Source: Bacillota bacterium (GTDB taxonomy: Bacteria; Bacillota; Clostridia; Acetivibrionales; DTU013). From it: DNA of 24,772 nucleotides. A program made the translations under genes and the position numbers. Position 1 is the first letter of the stretch, and each line of letters starts with the position of its first letter. This document shows positions 8,906 through 16,638 of the stretch, one piece after another. Where the stretch lies: positions 1 through 24,772 of the forward strand of contig JAEZCO010000117.1 of NCBI GenBank assembly GCA_023433505.1, in the 5' to 3' direction. The notes beneath the pieces are model-generated. The model saw only the letters and a list, made by a program, of their open reading frames with translations, had not been told where the DNA came from and made no database searches.

Positions 8906-8928
8906 TTCACTGTGAACATTTAGCGCTA
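8906..8928. promoter_or_regulatory. Two short palindromes in the divergent control region
   Basis: TTCAC-T-GTGAA (8906-8916) and TAGCGCTA (8921-8928) lie between the two divergent promoters. Either could be a regulator site for the leftward fucosidase. The second has a GCGC centre like catabolite-response elements but does not fit the cre consensus well. Confidence 0.3.
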
Positions 8929-8979
8929 CAGTAATCTTGATATATAAATTGTTTTTTGCTTTATATACAGATATTATTC

Positions 8980-9008
8980 TTGACAATGGAGCGGTTTTAG
9001 CGTATAAT
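8980..9008 (+). promoter_or_regulatory. Consensus sigma-A promoter
   Basis: TTGACA (8980-8985), exactly 17 bases, and TATAAT (9003-9008): both hexamers are perfect. It drives the methyltransferase remnant and, through it, the second fucosidase and secreted beta-helix gene. Such a strong promoter for a specialised sugar operon implies tight repression, in keeping with the operator just downstream. Confidence 0.88.
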
Positions 9009-9037
9009 AAACTTACTTAGTGTAATTAAGTAAGTTT
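9009..9037. promoter_or_regulatory. Palindromic operator on the transcription start
   Basis: Perfect 11-bp arms (AAACTTACTTA at 9009-9019, TAAGTAAGTTT at 9027-9037) flank a 7-base centre. The site begins at the base after the -10 and covers the expected start point, the classic place for a repressor. The AT-rich TTACTTA...TAAGTAA form resembles ROK/XylR-type or GntR-type sites (inference). No intact repressor gene lies in the window, so the regulator must be encoded elsewhere. Confidence 0.75.
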
Positions 9038-9105
9038 GTGTTCTTAAAATCCACATCATCAGGTTATAGAACAATATAAAGAAAAATAATTTCGAGGTAG
9101 GAATT

Positions 9106-9382
9106 ATGAATTCAAGGGAGAGAGTGATCAAGGCACTGAACCATCAGCAACCCGACGTGTACCTGTTGACTTGGGAGCTACACCGGTATCGGGGATATCT
9201 GCAGTTGCCCTTGACCGGCGAAGAAAAGCATTGCTGCTCAAAAGTGCCCTGAGCAGGATTTCCATATTTTTTAAAATGGAGGGCAGATATTCAATGCCAT
9301 CCATAATATACAGGATCCCACCCCAATAGACAATATACTTGCACTGTTCAAGGCGGTGGAAGAATTCAACAGCATTTCATGA
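9106..9382 (+). pseudogene. Uroporphyrinogen-decarboxylase-like methyltransferase remnant
   Basis: The start is intact: GAGGTAGG, then ATG 9106 encoding NSRERVIKALNHQQPD, typical of the URO-D/MtaA superfamily. One base is missing near 9156-9158; reading on in the shifted frame gives VPVDLGATPVSGISAVALD, the expected continuation. In a third frame, from 9278, GGQIFNAIHNIQ and then IDNILALFKAVEEFN match the C-terminal end of the same superfamily, stopping at TGA 9380. About 250 central residues are gone. Members act in haem synthesis or, more often in gene clusters like this, in corrinoid-dependent methyl transfer. It occupies the first position behind the strong promoter and now acts only as a leader of the fucosidase transcript. 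Confidence 0.82.
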
Positions 9383-9428
9383 CAAAGGACCCAATCTATT
9401 CATAACAACAAATATCAGGAGGACTAGT

Positions 9429-10871
9429 ATGTCAAAATATCAACCAACATGGAATTCCATAAGAGAGCACAATACGCCAAAGTGGTTTAAGGATGCAAAG
9501 TTTGGAATATACACCCATTGGGGAATCTACTCGGTTCCCGCCTGCAGGCCTAATGCCTCCTGGTATCCCAATAACATGTATTTTGAAGGGTCGCCGCAAT
9601 ATGAGTATCACGTTAAAACCTACGGACATCCATCAAAATTCGGCTATAAGGACTTCATACCGATGTTTACCGGAGAAAAATTTGATGCGGATGAATGGGC
9701 GGAATTGTTCAAAAAGGCCGGAGCAAGATTTGCCGGACCCGTCGGGGAACACCATGACGGCTTTTCAATGTGGGACTCGCACCTGAATGAATGGAATTCT
9801 GCTAGAATGGGACCAAAAAGGAATGTTGTAGGCGACCTGGAAAAGGCTATTCGTAAGCTGGATATGAAGTATATGGTAGCGCTGCATCATGCGGAAAACT
9901 GGAGATTCTTCCCCCATTGGAAGCTGGATTGCGATGTAAGCGATCCTGCATATGAAGGGCTATATGGTGAAGCTCATAACATGGAATGGGCAAAGGGAGC
10001 GCCTGAGGGCAATCTTTTCGACCTGCAAAGCAAACCCAATAAGAGGTTTTTAGAGAAGTGGCTGGCAAAAACCAAAGAGGTAATTGACAGATTCACCCCT
10101 GATTTACTGTGGTTTGATTTTGGTCTGGGAGACATACAGGAGCACTATCAGAGAGAAATGCTTGCCTATTACTATAACAGGGCACAGGAATTGGATAAGG
10201 AAGTTGTTATCAATTACAAGTTCAATGATCTGGTGGCAGGCAGCGGCGTCATAGATATTGAGCTGGGCAGCAGTGATGTACTTACATATCATGATTGGAT
10301 CACCGATACCACCGTGGATGATGGCGAGGGCTGGGCATATTTATTTGACGCAAAATACAAATCTTCAAAGGCCCTGATACATTATCTCATCGACAATGTC
10401 AGTAAAAATGGCTATATGCTCCTTAATGTCGGACCAAAACCCAATGGTGAAATTCCAGAAGAAGCAAAATCCATTCTTCTCAATATGGGCAAATGGTTGG
10501 ATTTAAACGGTGAAGCAATATATGGCACCACGGCCTGGAGGATTTATGGCGAAGGGCCTACAAAGATGACAAAGACGGGGCCGTTCTGCGAAAATCAAGG
10601 ACTGGATTATACTTCCGAAGATATACGGTTTACTACAAAAGATGATACAATCTATGCTATTTGTCTGGGATGGCCGGAGAAAGAGGTACTTATACAATCT
10701 ACCCTAAAAATCCTTTATAAGGAGGAAATCAGTTCCGTAAAGATGCTTGGAGTAGAGGGGGAATTGCAATGGGAGTGCACTGATAAGGGTCTTTTAATAC
10801 AAACACAGGGGAAGAAGCCGTGCGAAGCTGCATATGTATTGAAAATCGAACGAAAGCATCCGTTTAGGTAG
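9429..10871 (+). CDS. GH29 alpha-L-fucosidase, cytoplasmic (second copy)
   Basis: This product is 480 residues from ATG 9429, preceded by AGGAGG at 9417-9422 with 6-base spacing. An in-frame ATG at 9339 lies inside the methyltransferase remnant and is rejected. There is no signal peptide. GH29 motifs are present: FGIYTHWG (His30), GEHHDGF (107-113), HHAENW (153-158), and LLWFDFG with Asp230 as the expected nucleophile; MLLNVGPKPNG follows. It shares the order of motifs and overall length with the leftward copy but differs at many sites, including the residue after the nucleophile (F rather than W). It is the first intact gene of the operon under the consensus promoter and operator; the secreted beta-helix gene follows after 85 bases without a terminator. 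Confidence 0.95.
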   Translation: MSKYQPTWNSIREHNTPKWFKDAKFGIYTHWGIYSVPACRPNASWYPNNMYFEGSPQYEYHVKTYGHPSKFGYKDFIPMFTGEKFDADEWAELFKKAGARFAGPVGEHHDGFSMWDSHLNEWNSARMGPKRNVVGDLEKAIRKLDMKYMVALHHAENWRFFPHWKLDCDVSDPAYEGLYGEAHNMEWAKGAPEGNLFDLQSKPNKRFLEKWLAKTKEVIDRFTPDLLWFDFGLGDIQEHYQREMLAYYYNRAQELDKEVVINYKFNDLVAGSGVIDIELGSSDVLTYHDWITDTTVDDGEGWAYLFDAKYKSSKALIHYLIDNVSKNGYMLLNVGPKPNGEIPEEAKSILLNMGKWLDLNGEAIYGTTAWRIYGEGPTKMTKTGPFCENQGLDYTSEDIRFTTKDDTIYAICLGWPEKEVLIQSTLKILYKEEISSVKMLGVEGELQWECTDKGLLIQTQGKKPCEAAYVLKIERKHPFR

Positions 10872-10956
10872 ATTGCTCTATTTGCCTTGAAAGCAGGGCA
10901 GATTAAACGGTTGCGGGTCTTTCAGCCATTGTAAAAAGAATAAGGAGGATTTTCCA

Positions 10957-13641
10957 ATGTATAAAAATAAAAAAGTAATCCATCTGGTACTTTTAAGTTT
11001 TATGGTTTTTATACTACAGTTTAATTCGGACATAATGATTGCAAACGCAGCTACGCTTAACATAACATCCTATGGTGCAACAGCCAACGATGCTACAGAT
11101 GACACAACTGCAATAAACAATGCAATAAATGCAGCTGTATCAGGCGATACCGTTTCCATACCCAGCGGCACCTTTACTATATCAGGATCCATCAATATGA
11201 AGGCTGGAGTTAAATTCATAGGCTCAAGCCAATCAGGAAGCATACTTAAGTTTACAGGTACCGGAACCGTAGTGAATCAAATGGTCTATTTTGAAAACGC
11301 TTCCAATGTTGAAATCAAGAACCTCACTTTGGACGGCAACAGCAATACTAACGTTGTCAACGGAATCGGCTCTGATGATGGGTGCAACAGCAGCAACGTT
11401 TTGATACATTTTGTTACAATCAAGAATTTGACAAACACTACCGGCTATGGACCTCATGGAATATTGCTCATGGGAAACACAGGCTTTACACAGGGGTTCA
11501 CTAACAGCGAAATATCCGACTGCACCTTGAGCAATATAGGCGTGACCTCCGAATGGGGTGTTGGAATCCGTCTTGCCTGGGGCTCCGCTAATAACAAGAT
11601 ATTGAGGAATAATATCACGCAAACAGGCCGTGGCGGAATTTGCTGCAATAACGGAGCAGATGACCTGGTAATTCAGGATAATACCATAACAGAGTCCGGT
11701 AAATGGAACAATGACGAGGGTGAGGGACTTGGAATAGAGGTATTTGACTGCAAACGGGCCATTGTGGAGGATAATGTCCTGGATCACTGGCTTAGTATAG
11801 CAGCTCAAAGCAGCCATTGCGCAGTACGGAGAAACACTATTTCAGAAAGCACCGGAGGTGTTGCAAAGTGGGGTGCTTTGGAGCTTGCAGAAGCCGAGAA
11901 CATTGTGTTTACCGATAATAATGTGAATGATGGCAATCAGCTGGGCATCACCATATCAAGCAATCCTTCTGTGGTGGGTGAGCCTGCAGAATATACGGAT
12001 TATTCATATTTTGGGCATAACACAATAACAAATGCCACCATGTGGGGCATCCAGATCGCAGGAGGGGATGCGACAAATACAACAAAGCATCTGTATTTCT
12101 ATGAGGACGACTTCCTGGATACACAGTCCGGCAGCGGAAGGTGCGACTATCCGGATGACGACGGGCAGGGTGTAAGATTATTCAGTTATACAAGTAATAT
12201 CGATTTCGATTCCTGTACAATAGACGGGAATAAGAGAAATGGTGTTCAATTTGTTGGCGCTGACTACATAAGCTTTAGAAACAGCAGCATAACAAACAAT
12301 ACCAACAGCGCTTTTACAGCATACAGCGGTTATTTTGAAATGACAGGCTGTACTGTTTCAGGAAATGGCAGCAACAGCACTCCTGCAACAAAAAGCTTTG
12401 GAAATGCCAGACCTACGGCAATAATTACAGGTCCTTCCACAGGGAGTGTGGGGCAGCAATTGAGCTTTTCCAGCAGCTCGACTGATTCCGACGGTACAAT
12501 AGCCCATGTATTATGGGATTTTGGAGCAGGGCCTGCCTACAGCAGTACCAGCCAGACATTTACATATACTGAAGCGGGAACATACCGTGTGGCATTAGTA
12601 GTGTGGGATAATGGAGGAAGAGGTGCAGTCGTTGAGAAGACAGTCACTATTAGTGATGGTCCGGTACCTACCTCCACTCCAGCTTCAACCCCGACTTCAA
12701 GTCCAACTTCAACTCCATCCTCGGCTAATGTGGCATTGAATAAGACTGCAACCGCAGATTCCACCTATGGCAGTGAGCTTGTAAGCAGGACTGTGGACGG
12801 CTCTGTAAGCACCAAGTGGGCTTCTTCAAATACTACGGGCGGGCACTGGATCAGATTGGACCTTGGACAAAGCTACAGTATTGGAAGATGGGTTGTAAAG
12901 CATGCGCAGGCAGGAGGAGAAGCCAGCTATTTCAATACCAGGGACTTTAAGCTTCAAAAAAGCTCCGACGGCACCAATTGGACCGATGTCGATACTGTTA
13001 CCGGAAATACAGGGAGCATTACCGACCGTAATGTAACGGAATTTACAAGCAGATATGTGCGGCTTTATATAACTACACCTACCACAGGCTCGGACAATAC
13101 TGCCAGAATATATGAATTTGAAGTGTGGAGTGGATCCGGGACTCCGGCGCCGACAACAACTCCCACCGCAGCTCCTACTGCGACCCCAAGCCCAACTCCG
13201 ACGCCTACCCCCACGCCCTCCCCGTCCCCTGTAAATGTCGCATTGAATAAGACCGCCACCGCCGATTCCACCTTTGGCAGTGAGCCTGTAAGCAGGACTG
13301 TGGACGGCTCTGTAAGCACCAAGTGGGCTTCTTCAAACACTACAGGCGGGCACTGGATCAGATTGGACCTTGGACAAAGCTACAGCATTAAAAGATGGGT
13401 AGTCAAGCATGCACAGGCAGGCGGGGAAGCAAGCTATTTCAATACAAGAGACTTTAAGCTTCAAAAAAGCACTGACGGCACCAATTGGACCGATGCGGAT
13501 ACTGTGACAGGGAATACCGGGAGTATTACGGACCGGAATGTAACGGCCTTTAGCAGCAGGTATGTACGGCTTTATATAACAACACCCACCACAGGCTCAG
13601 ACAATACGGCGAGAATATATGAGCTTGAAGTCTGGAATTGA
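10957..13641 (+). CDS. Secreted beta-helix / PKD / tandem discoidin-like CBM protein
   Basis: The product is 894 residues. A signal peptide ends at about Ala31 (IMIANA). AAGGAGG at 10942-10948 supports the start. Residues of about 32-480 form a right-handed beta-helix whose first part (LNITSYGATANDATDDTTAI) is typical of the pectate-lyase-3 fold. A PKD domain covers about 486-566, a Pro/Thr linker follows, then an F5/8 type C module (591-726), a second Pro/Thr linker and a near-copy of that module (760-894). Strings such as SEWG-GIR, GRGGI-C-NG, VEDN-DHW and AVRRNT are shared with the protein at 4339, so the two are paralogues; this one lacks the SLH-like tail and should be released or held only by carbohydrate binding. 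It probably cleaves the extracellular polysaccharide that the fucosidases process later. Confidence 0.88.
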   Translation: MYKNKKVIHLVLLSFMVFILQFNSDIMIANAATLNITSYGATANDATDDTTAINNAINAAVSGDTVSIPSGTFTISGSINMKAGVKFIGSSQSGSILKFTGTGTVVNQMVYFENASNVEIKNLTLDGNSNTNVVNGIGSDDGCNSSNVLIHFVTIKNLTNTTGYGPHGILLMGNTGFTQGFTNSEISDCTLSNIGVTSEWGVGIRLAWGSANNKILRNNITQTGRGGICCNNGADDLVIQDNTITESGKWNNDEGEGLGIEVFDCKRAIVEDNVLDHWLSIAAQSSHCAVRRNTISESTGGVAKWGALELAEAENIVFTDNNVNDGNQLGITISSNPSVVGEPAEYTDYSYFGHNTITNATMWGIQIAGGDATNTTKHLYFYEDDFLDTQSGSGRCDYPDDDGQGVRLFSYTSNIDFDSCTIDGNKRNGVQFVGADYISFRNSSITNNTNSAFTAYSGYFEMTGCTVSGNGSNSTPATKSFGNARPTAIITGPSTGSVGQQLSFSSSSTDSDGTIAHVLWDFGAGPAYSSTSQTFTYTEAGTYRVALVVWDNGGRGAVVEKTVTISDGPVPTSTPASTPTSSPTSTPSSANVALNKTATADSTYGSELVSRTVDGSVSTKWASSNTTGGHWIRLDLGQSYSIGRWVVKHAQAGGEASYFNTRDFKLQKSSDGTNWTDVDTVTGNTGSITDRNVTEFTSRYVRLYITTPTTGSDNTARIYEFEVWSGSGTPAPTTTPTAAPTATPSPTPTPTPTPSPSPVNVALNKTATADSTFGSEPVSRTVDGSVSTKWASSNTTGGHWIRLDLGQSYSIKRWVVKHAQAGGEASYFNTRDFKLQKSTDGTNWTDADTVTGNTGSITDRNVTAFSSRYVRLYITTPTTGSDNTARIYELEVWN
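12727..13132 (+). repeat. Direct repeat, copy 1 (CBM coding)
   Basis: About 406 bases encoding the first discoidin-like module. The second copy starts exactly 507 bases (169 codons) later, and long runs are identical, for example the bases encoding RTVDGSVSTKWASS. The similarity at DNA level implies a recent duplication or continuing gene conversion. Confidence 0.9.
13234..13639 (+). repeat. Direct repeat, copy 2 (CBM coding)
   Basis: Second copy of the 406-base module, separated from the first by a Pro/Thr-rich linker (13133-13233). The few amino-acid changes are mild (Y/F, L/P, G/K, V/A). Confidence 0.9.
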
Positions 13642-13660
13642 TAAGCCTTAAATGAAATTG

Positions 13661-13704
13661 AAATAAATAGGGGCGGTAGCTGGCGTTACCTTCCCTATTT
13701 ATTT
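13661..13704 (+). terminator. Terminator after the secreted beta-helix gene
   Basis: Twelve-base arms (AAATAAATAGGG at 13661-13672, CCCTATTTATTT at 13693-13704) pair perfectly, with a possible inner GGTA/TACC pairing. It begins 20 bases after the stop codon and closes the fucosidase/beta-helix operon. Confidence 0.7.
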
Positions 13705-13719
13705 TCAGGTAGAATTCTT

Positions 13720-14149
13720 ATGAAGGACAATGGAGCACAGTGTATGCCTCAGATCACAAAAAGCCTTTTTGAAGGTATCATGATTAAAAATCTTATTTGC
13801 CGTTTAAACATTTGTGCACCTGATTGGGGTGAAACAGACTGTATTTACGGCTACCACAAGTTTTACTACTTTCTGGAGGGTGAGGGAACAATCATCATTC
13901 AAGGGGACGAATATCATCCCCAGCCAGGTGAATTGTTCCTGATCCTTGCCAATACAAGGCATAGCTATTACCACAATCCGCGAAAGCCTGTTTATAAATA
14001 CTGGTGTCATTTTGATGTGGCTATGAAGGAAGGGCAGAAGCTCCCTCTGCATACAAAGAGGTAATGACCCACTTGCATTAAGAACCTGGAGAATTATTTT
14101 TCCGCTGGGTTTTTGTCTGGAAGGATAGGAGAATTCAGCAGAAAAGCAT
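13720..14149 (+). pseudogene. AraC-family regulator remnant (sensor domain only)
   Basis: An open frame of 114 residues (13720-14064) resembles the N-terminal cupin of AraC-type sugar regulators: YHKFYYFLEGEGTIIIQGDE, then PQPGELFLILANTRHSYYHN and YKYWCHFDV. The family is normally about 290 residues; here the frame ends in consecutive stops just after the cupin, and no helix-turn-helix pair follows. In the same frame after the stops, ENYFSAGF...GEFSRKA (about 14089-14149) loosely resembles the end of the second helix-turn-helix (NYFS...EFRRKA), so the gene may have lost its middle; that part is uncertain. A short cupin protein acting alone is possible but less likely. Intact, it would have been the natural activator of the downstream operon. 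Confidence 0.7.
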
Positions 14150-14203
14150 GATATAAATATATATTTGAAAGATTTAATTATTTATCGAAAGGAAGTTTTC
14201 AAT

Positions 14204-15370
14204 ATGAGCTATGATATGAGAAATTATTTGAACCCAAGAAGACTTACAATCGCAATGTGGGATGGAGCTTACATGATAAGGCGTAATCCGGGAGACCGGT
14301 TCAAGGACTGGGAAAGGTCCTTGGAGGAGCTGAAGGAAAGGGGCTATAATACCATCAGAATAGATGCTTTTCCGGGTATAATTGACCCGAAAAATCCAGA
14401 TATGGAATATACCTGGCCGGAAATAAACCGCCAATATATGCCATGGTGCTGGATCCATGAATATACTACAAAACCGGCAAGGGATCTTGTTGAGTTTATA
14501 AATCTTGCCAGCAAAAAAGGAATATATCTTACTTTAAGCGCCTGGTGGGAAGCAATGGGACTGAGAGTGATACCCAGGGACACCATGGAGGCAGCAGAAA
14601 TGTGGATAAGGCTCCTTGAGTTTTTGAAGGCTGAAACCGGTCTTGAAAATATTGTTTTTGTTGACCTGTGTAACGAAATACCAGGATTTTTACCCGGATA
14701 TGATAAGCAATTGGAAAATGCAAAGTATGATACCCCTATTGAAACAGATACTGAGGCTGCCAGGATAACGGCAGCTCCGCCTGTTTCAGGCTCCTGGAAT
14801 TCAAATCAGCTGGCTTTTTTGAAAAATACCCTGGACGGTTCCCTGAAGCTTGTACAGAAGGCTTTTCCCGAGCATAGGTTTACTTACAGCATGAATATGA
14901 ACAGCGCCTTTGGCGATGTTGGATTTCAAAATCTGGACTTGATAGACATGCACTTTTTCCTGTCCGATCAAAGATTTGATACACGGACAAATTTCGGAGA
15001 ATTTATGAAGGATGCATATGAGACAAGCAAAAATTTCAAAGATTTTTCTGATCGATGTAAAAAAACTATCAAGTCCGTAGGTCCCATGATGAGGCAAATG
15101 CAAAGAAGTCAGCTAAAATGGGCCAGCGAGTATGCACAGAAAATTGGTGCACCCCTTGTAACAACAGAAGCATGGGCTTCCTGGTTTTATGTGGACCATT
15201 CGGACCTTGACTGGGACTGGATTAACGATTGGTGCGAATCTGCCATTGACGATGCCATAGAATACGGACTGTGGGGCATCACCACATATAATTACGCAGA
15301 GCCTCACTTTGACACGTGGAAGGATGTAAAGTGGCATTTAAGGTTAAACGAAAAGTTTTTGAATTCATAA
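14204..15370 (+). CDS. Cellulase-like glycoside hydrolase, clan GH-A fold (copy 1)
   Basis: The product is 388 residues from ATG 14204, which has AAAGGAAG at 14188-14195; the frame also extends to a TTG at 14165 without support. There is no signal peptide. The pattern is a TIM barrel of clan GH-A: RGYNTIRIDAFP early, then IVFVDLCNEIP with Asn157-Glu158 at the end of strand 4 (acid/base) and PLVTTEAWASW with Glu322 at the end of strand 7 (nucleophile). It fits the broad group annotated as cellulase-like, and I cannot assign a numbered CAZy family by eye. The substrate is unknown; a beta-linked oligosaccharide is likely if the clan assignment holds. A paralogue follows 27 bases later, so the two probably work on related linkages. 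Confidence 0.8.
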   Translation: MSYDMRNYLNPRRLTIAMWDGAYMIRRNPGDRFKDWERSLEELKERGYNTIRIDAFPGIIDPKNPDMEYTWPEINRQYMPWCWIHEYTTKPARDLVEFINLASKKGIYLTLSAWWEAMGLRVIPRDTMEAAEMWIRLLEFLKAETGLENIVFVDLCNEIPGFLPGYDKQLENAKYDTPIETDTEAARITAAPPVSGSWNSNQLAFLKNTLDGSLKLVQKAFPEHRFTYSMNMNSAFGDVGFQNLDLIDMHFFLSDQRFDTRTNFGEFMKDAYETSKNFKDFSDRCKKTIKSVGPMMRQMQRSQLKWASEYAQKIGAPLVTTEAWASWFYVDHSDLDWDWINDWCESAIDDAIEYGLWGITTYNYAEPHFDTWKDVKWHLRLNEKFLNS

Positions 15371-15397
15371 TAGTGCTAAAGCGGGAGGTAATAAATA

Positions 15398-16561
15398 ATG
15401 AATTATCCAAAGCAGGATCCGTCCACTGTAAAAAATAGTGGATTTGTCTCAGGCAATAATTTTGATATGAGGGACTGGCTGTCACCTAAAAGGCTTACCA
15501 TGGTGATGTGGGACTATGCCTTTCTGACAAGGCATGTGAAAGGTGATTCCTTTGAGGATTATGACAAGGTTCTGGATGAAGCCATGGAAAGAGGATATAA
15601 CACCCTTCGTATAGATCCCATGCCCCATGTCATTGATTTAACAAAACCTGAAATAGTATGCAGCCGCCCGGCTCATGACAGGAAGCCCCTGCATCCATGG
15701 GACAGACCCCAAAGTCTTGAAGGCCCCTTGGGGATATGGCTGATTGAGTTTATGGAGAAAGTACTGCAAAGAAACATATATTACTGCCTCAGTGCATGGA
15801 GTGCAGAGGTCGAGCCGGACAAAAAGCCTCAAAGCCTCAGGGAAGTCACTGAAATGTGGAAATTGACCCTCAGGGAATGGAAGAAAAGGTTTGGCTTTAA
15901 GAACTGTTTATATGTAGATTTATCAAATGAATATCCCTATTTCCTAAACGGCCATTTGGACAGGACATTGGCCCAAGGCGAGAGGTGGTCTCAGGAATGG
16001 AACAATTACATCAAGCAGGAGGTGGACTCGTGTCTGAGGGAACTGAGAATGGAATTCCCGGAGCTCAGATTCATGGTGTCCCTGCATGGTGACGTGCGCT
16101 GGCTGGACCTGAACCTTGAACTGGACGTCATGGACATCCATTTTTACTCTGACGCTGACCCCAGATTCAATGACAGGACCTTGTTTGATAAACACTTTGA
16201 CGAATTCTTTTTAAGGGACAGCCTGTTTAAGGATTTTTCCGACAGGTGTTCCAAATCACACAAGGCAATGGCTCCAATGTACAGGGCAAGGCAAAGAAGG
16301 AAGCTGTCCGCCTTTGCGGCTTGGTCCGAAGAAAGTGGAATACCTCTGGTTACAACAGAATCCTGGGCAAGCTGGTATTATCTGGATCATCCGGACCTGG
16401 ACTGGGCCTGGCTGCTGGATTGGTCGGAGTGGTCCGTAGAAGATGCAATAGGCTTTAAAATGTGGGGATGGACGCCTCATAACTATTGCCAGCCCCAATT
16501 TAAAAACTGGAAGGATGTCAAGTGGCATCAAAGGCTCACTGACAGATTTCTTAGAAGCTGA
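15398..16561 (+). CDS. Cellulase-like glycoside hydrolase, clan GH-A fold (copy 2)
   Basis: The product is 387 residues, with GGGAGG about 9 bases before ATG 15398. It aligns with its upstream neighbour through most of its length: MRDWLSPKRLTMVMWD near the start, RGYNTLRID, LYVDLSNEYPYF with Asn177-Glu178 (expected acid/base), PLVTTESWASW with Glu321 (expected nucleophile), and the ending NWKDVKWHQRL. It lacks the insertion found at about 165-200 of copy 1. It has no signal peptide, so it is cytoplasmic. It carries an extra 19-residue N-terminal stretch. Substrate unknown. The GH38 gene follows after 77 bases without a terminator. Confidence 0.8.
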   Translation: MNYPKQDPSTVKNSGFVSGNNFDMRDWLSPKRLTMVMWDYAFLTRHVKGDSFEDYDKVLDEAMERGYNTLRIDPMPHVIDLTKPEIVCSRPAHDRKPLHPWDRPQSLEGPLGIWLIEFMEKVLQRNIYYCLSAWSAEVEPDKKPQSLREVTEMWKLTLREWKKRFGFKNCLYVDLSNEYPYFLNGHLDRTLAQGERWSQEWNNYIKQEVDSCLRELRMEFPELRFMVSLHGDVRWLDLNLELDVMDIHFYSDADPRFNDRTLFDKHFDEFFLRDSLFKDFSDRCSKSHKAMAPMYRARQRRKLSAFAAWSEESGIPLVTTESWASWYYLDHPDLDWAWLLDWSEWSVEDAIGFKMWGWTPHNYCQPQFKNWKDVKWHQRLTDRFLRS

Positions 16562-16638
16562 GCAGGGCCATTTGCGCAGATTCTGATACTATCCGTGTGT
16601 AGGGGCATTAACTAAAGCTTCAGGGAGATTGAAATCAT

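Noticed and set aside
9339..9428. Longer N-terminus of the second fucosidase
   Set aside because: It overlaps the C-terminal end of the methyltransferase remnant, and ATG 9429 has a near-perfect ribosome site.
12660..13230. Repetitive Pro/Thr coding sequence as a CRISPR or satellite array
   Set aside because: It is in frame and encodes ordinary Pro/Thr linkers between domains; there are no equal spacers.
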